A stretch of DNA of 64,000 bases from an uncultured Bizionia sp. Lineage in GTDB: Bacteria; Bacteroidota; Bacteroidia; Flavobacteriales; Flavobacteriaceae. Of this stretch, positions 56,266 to 64,000 are shown one piece after another. Location of the stretch: contig CANMCF010000015.1 of the NCBI GenBank assembly GCA_947496215.1, forward strand, positions 1-64,000. The letters are read 5' to 3'. The position numbers and the translations under genes were made by a program. Within the stretch, counting starts at the first letter, position 1, and the number at the start of each line of letters is the position of its first letter. The notes beneath the pieces were generated by a model. The model was not told where the DNA came from and did not search any database. It saw only the letters and a program-made list of their open reading frames with translations.

Positions 56266-57408
56266 ATGAAAAAAAATTACTTATTATTACTGTTTTTTGC
56301 CCCCTTTATTACTTTTGCAGAACCTTCAAACTCGGCTTTTGTCCCTCCAGTAGCTGAGTTCTCTGCGAATACGAATACAGTATGCGTAGATCAAACAGTT
56401 ACATTTACAGATCAATCTACAGAATCACCTACAAGTTGGGCTTGGAGTTTTTTACCTACGACGATAACATTCCAAAATGGGACAGATGCGACTTCTCAAA
56501 ATCCACAAGTGAGTTTTGACGCTATTGGTGAATACACGGTCACGCTAATGGCCACAAATAGCGACGGCACACATTCCGTTTCAAAATCACAGTATGTGGT
56601 TGGGACTTCTGTAGTACCATTATTAGAGGATTTTACAGCATCTGCACCTCCGTCTGGTTGGCCAATTGTAAATCATGACGGCAACAAAACATGGGAAGCC
56701 ATTACGACCAAAGGTAGTAACGGAAATGACACTCAAGTCATCTACATCAATAATTACAACTATAGTGCATCAGGTCAATTGGATGAGCTTGTCATACCAA
56801 GTATGGACTTGTCTGGAGTGGTGAATCCAACATTGTATTTTGATATAGCCTATGCGCAATATAACAATGGAAATGCTGAACGCTTGTACATAGAGTATTC
56901 AACAGATTGTGGTGAGACTTTCAATATTACCAGCTATGACAAGTCTAGTACGGTATTGGCTACGGTGGCGGATCAAACATCTTACTGGTCTCCTGCTACA
57001 GCCGCAGACTGGAGAACCGAAAGTCTTGATTTGTCGGGTTATGTTAGTTCACAGACCATCTTGAGATTTGTACAGGTCAACGATTACGGAAATAACTTGT
57101 TTATAGACAACATAAGAATTGGAGAATCAGGAACGCTTAGTATAGAAGAGGTTTCAAAAGCTAATGATATCAAGGTATATCCAAACCCGTCCAATGGTAA
57201 GTTTCAAATTAAAATTTCTGAAGCCTTCAATGATGCAACAGTAAAGGTTATGGATATACATGGGAGATTATTGTTAAGTAAAACTCTAAACGATTTAAAT
57301 GGATATGAGCAACAAGAATTAGATTTAACAGCATTTTCTGCTGGAAACTACTTTTTAAATTTCACTTCTGGGAAAAAGAGCTATGTAAAGAAAGTAGTTA
57401 TCGAATAA
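56266..57408 (+). CDS. Secreted PKD-domain protein with type IX sorting tail
   Basis: 380 residues. Signal peptide MKKNYLLLLFFAPFITFA. A PKD domain (about 27-112, PVAEFSANTNTVCVDQTVTF, YTVTLMATNSDG) is followed by a MAM/choice-of-anchor-like beta-sandwich (about 118-285) with the usual acidic loop GNNLFIDNIRIG. The last 80 residues are a T9SS type A sorting domain (KVYPNPSNGKFQI ... YFLNFTSGKKSYVKKVVIE). No enzyme domain is present, so it is probably an adhesin or binding protein exported by the PorU/PorV machinery encoded 16-20 kb away. Confidence 0.9.
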   Translation: MKKNYLLLLFFAPFITFAEPSNSAFVPPVAEFSANTNTVCVDQTVTFTDQSTESPTSWAWSFLPTTITFQNGTDATSQNPQVSFDAIGEYTVTLMATNSDGTHSVSKSQYVVGTSVVPLLEDFTASAPPSGWPIVNHDGNKTWEAITTKGSNGNDTQVIYINNYNYSASGQLDELVIPSMDLSGVVNPTLYFDIAYAQYNNGNAERLYIEYSTDCGETFNITSYDKSSTVLATVADQTSYWSPATAADWRTESLDLSGYVSSQTILRFVQVNDYGNNLFIDNIRIGESGTLSIEEVSKANDIKVYPNPSNGKFQIKISEAFNDATVKVMDIHGRLLLSKTLNDLNGYEQQELDLTAFSAGNYFLNFTSGKKSYVKKVVIE

Positions 57409-57433
57409 GAAGATTGTTAGATCCATTTTGCCG

Positions 57434-57485
57434 TCACCCTTTCGTAATGCATTTTCATAGCATTTGAGAGGGTGATTTGTTTTTA
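57434..57485 (+). terminator. Terminator-like hairpin of the PKD protein gene
   Basis: TCACCCT (57434-57440) and AGGGTGA (57469-57475) pair with an inner ATGC/GCAT, followed by TTTGTTTTT. Confidence 0.6.
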
Positions 57486-57551
57486 CCTCACCAAAAGCAC
57501 ACAAGACAAATCCAATATGTAAAAGCTGTCTGTTTTTCCAAAATAATATTC

Positions 57552-57559
57552 TATTTTTG
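57552..57559 (+). promoter_or_regulatory. Predicted -7 element for the SprT-like gene
   Basis: TATTTTTG ends only 5 bases before the ATG at 57565, so the transcript would start at or next to the start codon. Confidence 0.5.
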
Positions 57560-57564
57560 TAATA

Positions 57565-58179
57565 ATGCAAGACATATTACAAAAGCACATTGTAACGGAG
57601 GCCATACCACAGGTTCTAAGGCTTTTAGAGTACGATAATTTAACGGTTCTAGTTAAAAAAGAACGTAAGACCCGACATGGGGATTATAGAAAATTGCCTA
57701 ACGGGAAACACCAAATAACCGTTAATGGGAATTTAAACGAGTATCGTTTTTTAATAACACTTATTCATGAAATAGCACATTTCGAGGCTTACAAAGCTTT
57801 TGGGAGAGCCATAAAACCTCATGGAATAGAGTGGAAAAGAACGTTTCAACATTTAATGTTGCCATTTTTAAATCCAAATATATTTCCATCGAAGATATTG
57901 CCGTTGTTGGCTAATCACTTTAAAAATCCCAAAGCATCAAGTGATACAGATGTGGCACTGGCTTTGGCATTGAAACAATTTGATGAGCCCAATGACAAGA
58001 CCTATGTTTTCGAAGTTCCCATTGGGAGCACATTTCAATTATATAATGGTAGACTTTTCAAAAAAGGGGGAAAACGTACAAAACGGTTTGAATGTGTTGA
58101 GATTAATTCAGGAAAAGTGTATCTTTTTAACCCCAATGCTGAAGTTGAATTGATGCCATCAGAAGAGGGGATATCATAG
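57565..58179 (+). CDS. SprT-like zinc metalloprotein
   Basis: 204 residues. The zinc motif HEIAH lies at about 69-73 within LITLIHEIAHFEAYKAFGRA, followed by HGIEWKRTFQHLMLPFL, the third-ligand region of SprT/Spartan-like proteins. No clear Zn-ribbon is seen in the C-terminus, which is basic (KKGGKRTKRFECVEI). The role is unknown in bacteria; eukaryotic relatives cleave DNA-protein crosslinks. A short leader or leaderless transcript is predicted. Confidence 0.88.
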   Translation: MQDILQKHIVTEAIPQVLRLLEYDNLTVLVKKERKTRHGDYRKLPNGKHQITVNGNLNEYRFLITLIHEIAHFEAYKAFGRAIKPHGIEWKRTFQHLMLPFLNPNIFPSKILPLLANHFKNPKASSDTDVALALALKQFDEPNDKTYVFEVPIGSTFQLYNGRLFKKGGKRTKRFECVEINSGKVYLFNPNAEVELMPSEEGIS

Positions 58180-58300
58180 ACTAATTAGTGACTATAGGGA
58201 GGGGGTGTAATGTGCTGGTTGTAAGTGGAAAAGCAAAATGAGTTTAAAGGATTTCTCTTGAGTTTATTTCAAGAAGGATCAAAAAAGTAGGAATAGTAAG

Positions 58301-59380
58301 ATGAATAAAGATTATTACGCAATATTAATGGCAGGAGGTGTCGGTTCTCGATTCTGGCCAGTAAGTACGCAGGAATTTCCAAAACAGTTTCACGATATGT
58401 TGGGAACTGGGGATACACTTATTCAAAAAACATTCAATCGCTTGAAAGAAATCATTCCAAAGGAAAATATTTTCATTCTTACCAACGAGTGTTATAACGA
58501 TTTAGTCTTGGAACAATTGCCGGGGGTCACCAAAAGACAAGTGGTTTTGGAGCCAGCAATGCGTAATACGGCACCTTGTATCCTATATGCATCATTGAAA
58601 ATTCAAAAAGAAAACCCCGATGCCGTGATGATTGTGGCTCCAAGTGATCATTGGATAGAAGATGAGAATGCATTTACTCTAAATGTAAAAGAGGCATTCC
58701 GCTTTTGTGCCAATAACGATGCCTTGATGACTTTGGGGATTACTCCCACTTTTCCAAACACTGGCTACGGTTATATTGAATATGATACAGATTCGAAAGA
58801 AAGCATAAAACCAGTAAGTCAATTCAGGGAAAAGCCGGATTATGATACAGCTAAGGATTTCATAGAAAAAGGCAATTTTTTATGGAATGCTGGTATTTTT
58901 ATGTGGAATGTAAAGACCGTTGTGAATGCATTTAAAGCCAACCAACCACAATTGTACGAATTGTTTGAAAGCGGAGTCTCAGTTTACAACACTGATTTCG
59001 AAGATGATTTCATAAGAGATAATTATGGAAAGGCAGAAAACATATCGGTAGATTATGCCATAATGGAAAAGTCGGACAATGTATATGTATTACCAGCAAT
59101 TTTCGACTGGAATGATTTGGGGACTTGGGGTAGTTTATACGATAAGTTGGATAAAGACAATAATGACAATGCCATCGTAAATGCGCGAACATTGACCGAA
59201 GACGCAAGAGGTAACATGATTCGGACAAAGGACAACAAAGTCGTCGTGATTGATGGTCTGCAAGATTACATAATAGTGGATAAAGATGAAGTATTGCTTA
59301 TTTATCCGAAGACAAAGGAACAAGACATAAAGAAAGTACTTCAAAGTGTAAAAAAGAACTTTGGAGATCATTTAGGATAA
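58301..59380 (+). CDS. Mannose-1-phosphate guanylyltransferase
   Basis: 359 residues of the nucleotidyltransferase type: N-terminal signature LMAGGVGSRFWPVSTQEFPKQ begins at about residue 9, with VAPSDHWI, GYGYIEYD, FREKPDYDTA, WNAGIFMWN and DWNDLGTWGSLY following. It makes GDP-mannose for surface polysaccharide or glycoprotein synthesis. The length fits the short, single-domain class without the isomerase half. No sugar-metabolism genes flank it. Confidence 0.94.
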   Translation: MNKDYYAILMAGGVGSRFWPVSTQEFPKQFHDMLGTGDTLIQKTFNRLKEIIPKENIFILTNECYNDLVLEQLPGVTKRQVVLEPAMRNTAPCILYASLKIQKENPDAVMIVAPSDHWIEDENAFTLNVKEAFRFCANNDALMTLGITPTFPNTGYGYIEYDTDSKESIKPVSQFREKPDYDTAKDFIEKGNFLWNAGIFMWNVKTVVNAFKANQPQLYELFESGVSVYNTDFEDDFIRDNYGKAENISVDYAIMEKSDNVYVLPAIFDWNDLGTWGSLYDKLDKDNNDNAIVNARTLTEDARGNMIRTKDNKVVVIDGLQDYIIVDKDEVLLIYPKTKEQDIKKVLQSVKKNFGDHLG

Positions 59381-59488
59381 ATTATTACGAGACATTTCGA
59401 ATGATTTGGATATGTGGAAATTGCATCTGTAAACCTTTGATGCAATTTTTCAAGAAGAATTCGAACTGGAGATACCAAGTATAAGATT

Positions 59489-60934
59489 ATGGAAGAAAAT
59501 AAATTCAACTTTTCTGATGAAGAAGGAAAAAAGGAGGATGCTGTAAAACAATCCAAGGAAGCAGTAAAGCAAGATGCCAAGGGGCTTTTTGAAAGTGGTA
59601 AACATTTTGTGAAAGAAATTTTCGATTTCAGGGATGACACGGATCGGGATGCTACCATTACAGCTATCAAAAATGACATTCCTTTAAAGGGAGCCACAGT
59701 CTGGATTTTAATTTTTGCGATTTTCGTTGCATCGATTGGTCTGAATCTGAGTTCGACGGCAGTGGTGATAGGTGCGATGTTGATTTCCCCATTGATGGGA
59801 CCCATTTTAGGAGTGGGAATGTCGTTGGCCATCAATGATATCGATACCCTGAAAAGTTCTTTTGTAAACCTGTTCGTAATGGTTTTCCTAAGTGTGTTGA
59901 CAGCCTACCTGTATTTTAGAATATCTCCTTTGACTGAACTGACCCCTGAATTGGAAGCTAGAACATCACCTAACATCTTAGATGTATTCATTGCCATTTT
60001 TGGTGGGTTGGCACTCATTGTGGCACGAACAAAAAAAGGTACGATTGCCTCTGTTATATTTGGTGTTGCTATCGCTACGGCATTGATGCCTCCATTATGT
60101 ACTGCCGGTTATGGATTAGCAGTATGGAACATTGATTACTTCTTGGGTGCAATGTACCTATTTACCATTAATACCATATTTATAGCATTGGCCACCTTTG
60201 TGGTGTTGAAGGTATTGCGTTTTCCCATGCTTAAATATGCAAATTCGAAAAAGCGCAAGCGCATAGCCCAAATAGCAACATTTTTTGGGGTTATAGCCAT
60301 GATACCGGCAATAATGACATTCATAACCCTATTGAAGGAGACGGGAATAAATAGCGATTATAAAAACTTTGTAAAAAACGAGATAGAGGTCAATGATAAC
60401 CTATGGCTGCAAAAAGAAAAAATTGACATAGCCGAAAACAAGATAACGTTACGATTCAATGGGGAAATCAATAAAGTAACAAGGACAGATCTGACAAATG
60501 AGCTCAAGGGCTATGAAAACATAAAGGGATTTAGTCTAGATATATATGATAATGGACGTAGTGCAGAAAAGTTGTCTAATTCTCTAGACAGAGCCTATGA
60601 AGATTTGGATAGAAAGGAAAATGTCATTTCCGGGCTGCAAAAGGAAATTGAAGGTTTGAAGACGGAGATTGAAAACATTCAGAATAAAAGAGGTAACATC
60701 GATTTTCCAGCGATAGCAAAAGATGCAAAAATCAGATACAAGGAGTTGGAATACTTTGGTTATGCTCGAATGTTGGAGTCCAAGGATTTCATAAAGATAG
60801 ATACTATTCCCGTGGTGCATTTAAAATGGAATACAACGATTAACGATAGTATTAAAACCGTTAAGGAAAAAGAATTGAATGGTTGGTTGAAACAGGAATT
60901 GAAACTCAAAAACATTATTATAAAACGAGATTAG
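59489..60934 (+). CDS. DUF389 membrane protein
   Basis: 481 residues. A charged N-terminus (1-70) leads to the DUF389/TIGR00341 core: GASVV-like SSTAVVIGAMLISPLMGPILGVGMSLAI, then further helices to about 285 (KGTIASVIFGVAIATALMPPLCTAGYGLA). The C-terminal 190 residues are a soluble, partly coiled-coil region (IENIQNKRGNIDF). Function is not established; transport or ion-channel roles have been proposed for related proteins. It is a single gene followed by convergent mlaF. Confidence 0.9.
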   Translation: MEENKFNFSDEEGKKEDAVKQSKEAVKQDAKGLFESGKHFVKEIFDFRDDTDRDATITAIKNDIPLKGATVWILIFAIFVASIGLNLSSTAVVIGAMLISPLMGPILGVGMSLAINDIDTLKSSFVNLFVMVFLSVLTAYLYFRISPLTELTPELEARTSPNILDVFIAIFGGLALIVARTKKGTIASVIFGVAIATALMPPLCTAGYGLAVWNIDYFLGAMYLFTINTIFIALATFVVLKVLRFPMLKYANSKKRKRIAQIATFFGVIAMIPAIMTFITLLKETGINSDYKNFVKNEIEVNDNLWLQKEKIDIAENKITLRFNGEINKVTRTDLTNELKGYENIKGFSLDIYDNGRSAEKLSNSLDRAYEDLDRKENVISGLQKEIEGLKTEIENIQNKRGNIDFPAIAKDAKIRYKELEYFGYARMLESKDFIKIDTIPVVHLKWNTTINDSIKTVKEKELNGWLKQELKLKNIIIKRD

Positions 60935-61028
60935 TTCGAAACTCTAAATTTCAGATTAAGAAATATAAATATTACTATTTGAATAGAAAGGTTTGCCTAT
61001 GCCTGTAACTTATGCTATAGATTGAAAA

Positions 61029-61796
61029 CTATTGGCTCTCCTCCAAATACATCTTGCGTACTTTCTTAAATAGATTTGAAGAATAAACAAAATCCGTAAC
61101 GACTTCATTGTCAGTTTTGAAAATGGTTTCTTTAGAGCCTTCCCAAGCTTTAAGCCCTTCTTTCAAGAACACGATCTTTTCTCCAATTTCCATTACAGAA
61201 TTCATATCATGAGAGTTGATTACGGTTGTGATGCCATATTCATCTGTGATTTCTTGGATTAGATTATCTATGACGATTGCGGTTTTTGGATCCAAACCAG
61301 AGTTTGGCTCGTCGCAAAACAAGTATTTGGGGTTATTTACAATGGCTCTCGCAATTGCAACACGTTTCTGCATACCCCCGGAAGCTTCACTTGGCATTTT
61401 GTTATGAGCATTTGGTAAATTAACACGCTTCAATACAAAATCTGCTCTATCCATCATTTCACTTTTGCTTTGTTTGGTAAACATTTGCAATGGAAACATT
61501 ACGTTTTCGACAATGGTCAAGGAATCGAAAAGAGCACTGCCTTGAAATACCATTCCAATGTCTGCTCTTAAATCTCGTTTCTTATCTTCTGTAAGTTGGG
61601 CAAATATTTTACCATCGTATGCAATGCTACCTTGTTCATAATCAAACAAACCCAACAGGCATTTTAAAAACACCGTTTTTCCAGAGCCACTTTGCCCAAT
61701 GATGAGATTGGTTTTGCCTTTTTCGAAAGTAGTCGTAATCCCTTTTAATATATGGGCATCTCCAAACGACTTCTGTAAATCTTTAACTTCAATCAT
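61029..61796 (-). CDS. ABC transporter ATP-binding protein, MlaF-like
   Basis: 255 residues from the ATG at 61796-61794, which overlaps the stop of the permease gene by one base (TAATG); the longer frame starting at 61856 would run inside that gene. Walker A GQSGSGKTVFLK is at about 31-42, the signature ASGGMQKRVAIARA at about 139-152, and Walker B YLFCDEPNSGLDP. The PNSGLDP and 'GGMQKR' forms mark MlaF-type transporters, which move phospholipids between membranes. The MlaD-type substrate-binding subunit is not in this window. Confidence 0.92.
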   Translation of the reverse strand: MIEVKDLQKSFGDAHILKGITTTFEKGKTNLIIGQSGSGKTVFLKCLLGLFDYEQGSIAYDGKIFAQLTEDKKRDLRADIGMVFQGSALFDSLTIVENVMFPLQMFTKQSKSEMMDRADFVLKRVNLPNAHNKMPSEASGGMQKRVAIARAIVNNPKYLFCDEPNSGLDPKTAIVIDNLIQEITDEYGITTVINSHDMNSVMEIGEKIVFLKEGLKAWEGSKETIFKTDNEVVTDFVYSSNLFKKVRKMYLEESQ

Positions 61797-62533
61797 TAGC
61801 TCAACAACATTTGGGTTAGTATATAGTTTAAAAGAATTATGATGACACTTGTCCAAACAAAGGATGTCGTACTGGCTTTTCCAACTTCCAGAGCACCTCC
61901 TTTCATATAATAACCATGAAAAGAAGGAACAGTTGCCAATATAAAAGCAAATAAGAATGTCTTTATAAAAGCATAGACAATATGAAATGGGGTGAATTCA
62001 GTTTGTATCCCCATGATATAATCATCCAAAGTGGCATAGCCACCAAAGACACATGCAGCCAATCCTCCCATAATGCCTAAAAACATGGCGATGGAAATAA
62101 TGAAAGGATACAATGTCAAAGAAATAAACTTGGGAAATACCAAATAGTTCAAAGAATTGATTCCCATGACCTCCAAAGCATCGATTTGCTCGGTAACTCG
62201 CATTGTTCCGATACTTGATGTAATGAAGGAACCTACTTTTCCTGCCATGATAATGGACATGAAAGTAGGAGCAAATTCTAAAATGATGGATTGCCTAGTG
62301 GCAAAGCCAACTAGGTATTTGGGTATGAGGGGGTTGTCTATGTTTAAAGCAGTTTGTATTGTAACGACGCCACCAACAAAAAAGGAAATGAAAGATACGA
62401 TACCCAAAGAACCAATGATGAGGTCATCTACGTCCTTTAAAATAAGTTGCTTCATAACGGACCATTTGGTTGGCTTGCGAAACATCTCGACAATCATTAA
62501 GAAATAAACACCAATATTATGTAGGTACTGCAT
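61796..62533 (-). CDS. ABC transporter permease, MlaE-like
   Basis: 245 residues with five or six membrane helices. Family blocks: SFISFFVGGVVTIQTALNI, EFAPTFMSIIMAGKVGSFITSSIGTMRVTEQIDALEVMGINSLNYLVFPKF. It is the inner-membrane half of the MlaEF lipid transporter. It overlaps mlaF by one base. A divergent phosphatase gene begins 114 bp away. Confidence 0.92.
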   Translation of the reverse strand: MQYLHNIGVYFLMIVEMFRKPTKWSVMKQLILKDVDDLIIGSLGIVSFISFFVGGVVTIQTALNIDNPLIPKYLVGFATRQSIILEFAPTFMSIIMAGKVGSFITSSIGTMRVTEQIDALEVMGINSLNYLVFPKFISLTLYPFIISIAMFLGIMGGLAACVFGGYATLDDYIMGIQTEFTPFHIVYAFIKTFLFAFILATVPSFHGYYMKGGALEVGKASTTSFVWTSVIIILLNYILTQMLLS

Positions 62534-62614
62534 AAGTCAATTTGTTGTTGCTAAAGTATTAAAAATATAAGAGGTATTTAAGATAAATTTTAAATTAAGA
62601 TGGTCTAAAAAATG

Positions 62615-62622
62615 TATTTTTG
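62615..62622 (+). promoter_or_regulatory. Predicted -7 element for the phosphatase gene
   Basis: TATTTTTG matches TAnnTTTG, 25 bases before the start codon. The spacing upstream is T/A-rich with no clear TTG. Confidence 0.5.
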
Positions 62623-62647
62623 CAATCTGTAATAAAACCGATATGAT

Positions 62648-64000
62648 ATGAGAATTTTTTTGAGCGCGATATCTATGTTGTTACTCCTTAACTGCAAAGC
62701 ACAAAATAGGACGTTGGAAGCCAATGGGAAAGTGACCGAGAAGACAACAAGTGAAAAAACGAAGTTGGTAGTTGGTATTGTGGTGGATCAAATGAGATAC
62801 GATTACCTGACACGTTTTTACGACAAGTATTCGGAAGGAGGGTTTAAGAGGATGATCAAGGAAGGATTCAATTGCAAAAACAACCATTATAATTACATTC
62901 CGACTTATACTGGGCCGGGGCATGCTTCCATTTATACAGGGACAACTCCCAAGTATCATGGAGTAATAGCTAATGATTGGTATGACAAGACAACAAAATC
63001 GTCTGTGTATTGTGCTGGTGATTCCTCTGTACAGTCTGTAGGAACAACATCGAGTGCCGGACAGATGTCTCCCCATAGAATGCAAACGACGACTTTTGGT
63101 GATGAGAATAGGTTGTTTACACAATTAAAAGGTAAGACGATTGGAATTTCCATCAAGGATAGAGGAGCCATATTGCCAGCGGGGCATACTGCCAATGGAG
63201 CATATTGGTTCAACGGGAAAAGTGAAGGACATTTCATTACGAGTACGTTTTATATGGACAAATTGCCTAATTGGGTTCGTGATTTCAATGCTTCGGAAAC
63301 TGCAGAAAACTATTTGAAGGTATGGAATACGTTGTATGATATTAATGCATATACTGAAAGTGGGAGTGATCTCAATGCTTACGAAGGCGGATTCAACGGA
63401 AAGCAAACTGCAACGTTTCCTTATGATTTGGGAGCATTGAAATCTCAAAATGGAGGCTTTGACATCTTAAAGGGGACACCTTATGGAAACAGCATCGTTA
63501 CAGATTTTGCCGTTGCAGCAATAGATGGGGAACAATTGGGGAAGGACAGCATAACAGATGTCTTGACTGTTAGTTTTTCAAGTACGGACTATGTAGGTCA
63601 TAATTTTGGAGTAAACTCAAAGGAGGTACAAGATACCTATTTGCGTTTGGATAAGGATTTGGAGCGTTTGTTCAAAGCCCTAGATGAAAAGGTAGGTAAA
63701 GGAGAATATACGGTATTCTTAACATCCGATCATGGAGCAGTAGAAGTACCTGCATATCTACAAAGTGTGAATATCCCATCTGGTTATTTCGATTCACAGG
63801 GTTTTAAAACAAAATTGAATGCGTTCATGTCAAAACGATTTAAGGCTTCGGACCTAATTGAAAATGTAAGCAACAATCAAATCTTTTTGAACAAGGAGCG
63901 TTTGGCCTCGTTGGACTTGGATTTGGATGATGTGCAAAGAACCTTGGTTAATGAGTTGATAAGTTATGAGAACATAGATAAGGTGTACTCTTCGGAAACA
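62648..64000 (+). CDS. PafA-like alkaline phosphatase, cut by the window end
   Basis: 451 codons to the edge without a stop. Lipoprotein-type signal: SMLLLLNC (Cys16). The alkaline phosphatase superfamily pattern is clear: metal ligand Asp47 in VVDQMR, nucleophile Thr88 in TYTGPGHAS, Asn109 in GVIANDW, the Lys-x-Arg pair in SIKDRGA, then DYVGHNFG and TSDHGA as further metal ligands. These match the key residues of PafA phosphatases, which release phosphate from many monoesters in the periplasm. The C-terminal His block lies outside the window. Confidence 0.93.
   Translation, partial: MRIFLSAISMLLLLNCKAQNRTLEANGKVTEKTTSEKTKLVVGIVVDQMRYDYLTRFYDKYSEGGFKRMIKEGFNCKNNHYNYIPTYTGPGHASIYTGTTPKYHGVIANDWYDKTTKSSVYCAGDSSVQSVGTTSSAGQMSPHRMQTTTFGDENRLFTQLKGKTIGISIKDRGAILPAGHTANGAYWFNGKSEGHFITSTFYMDKLPNWVRDFNASETAENYLKVWNTLYDINAYTESGSDLNAYEGGFNGKQTATFPYDLGALKSQNGGFDILKGTPYGNSIVTDFAVAAIDGEQLGKDSITDVLTVSFSSTDYVGHNFGVNSKEVQDTYLRLDKDLERLFKALDEKVGKGEYTVFLTSDHGAVEVPAYLQSVNIPSGYFDSQGFKTKLNAFMSKRFKASDLIENVSNNQIFLNKERLASLDLDLDDVQRTLVNELISYENIDKVYSSET

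Noticed and set aside
61797-61856. 20-residue N-terminal extension of the MlaF-like protein
   Set aside because: It lies wholly inside the permease gene; the ATG at 61796 gives the usual TAATG overlap and family length.
1-64000. CRISPR arrays, insertion sequences, integrases and prophage genes
   Set aside because: No regularly spaced repeats, transposase-like or integrase-like proteins were seen. The repeats present are explained by the exb duplication, the tRNA pair and the twin lipoyl domains.

Overview
The window is an AT-rich stretch of chromosome from a member of the Bacteroidota, almost certainly a marine-type Flavobacteriaceae. The support is a gldJ / porU / porV cluster (gliding and type IX secretion), a secreted PKD protein with a T9SS sorting tail, the exbB-exbD-tonB-folC arrangement, a CtlX-type citrulline hydrolase, a PafA-like phosphatase, and repeated matches to the Bacteroidota promoter pattern (TTG, about 19 nt, TAnnTTTG). 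It opens on the last bases of a 5S rRNA and its terminator and closes inside a phosphatase gene. Most of it reads as ordinary core chromosome; no insertion sequence, prophage or CRISPR array was seen.

Region by region. 0.7-10.7 kb: a minus-strand envelope-stress cluster (CesT/YbjN-like small protein, PspA, NfeD/YqiJ-like membrane protein, flotillin, a 1622-residue AAA ATPase). A divergent XRE regulator faces it across an intergenic region that carries palindromes. 11-20.9 kb: a PIF1-like helicase with an HRDC domain, an acyl-CoA dehydrogenase, anmK, two secreted proteins of unknown function, a glutamate-type dehydrogenase and a NhaD antiporter. 20.9-26.9 kb: an exbB-exbD-tonB cluster that has been duplicated in tandem. 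The duplicated unit includes the 3' tail of nhaD, and the second copy carries an extra ExbD-like gene that lacks the channel aspartate; folC follows. 26.9-31.4 kb: a mini-GrpE and an Hsp70 with an inserted domain, convergent with a gene for a single-pass membrane protein of unknown family. 31.7-31.9 kb: two identical tRNA-Val genes.

32-46.3 kb: a small acidic protein, a lipoprotein hydrolase, murF, gldJ, porU, porV, cdd, pdhA, pdhC and an M28 peptidase. 46.3-64 kb: an SDR enzyme, a HAD phosphatase, a thioredoxin-like protein, an uncharacterised membrane protein/lipoprotein pair, a DUF4349 lipoprotein, ctlX, a TPR histidine kinase, argS, the T9SS-secreted PKD protein, a SprT-like protein, a mannose-1-phosphate guanylyltransferase, a DUF389 membrane protein, an MlaF/MlaE pair and a partial PafA-like phosphatase.

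Two loci are the best candidates for poorly described systems. One is the PspA-flotillin-giant ATPase cluster, whose probable repressor has a catalytically dead S24-like domain. The other is the mini-GrpE / inserted-domain Hsp70 pair with its convergent membrane partner. All calls rest on reading the sequence and family knowledge; no database search or computation was run.
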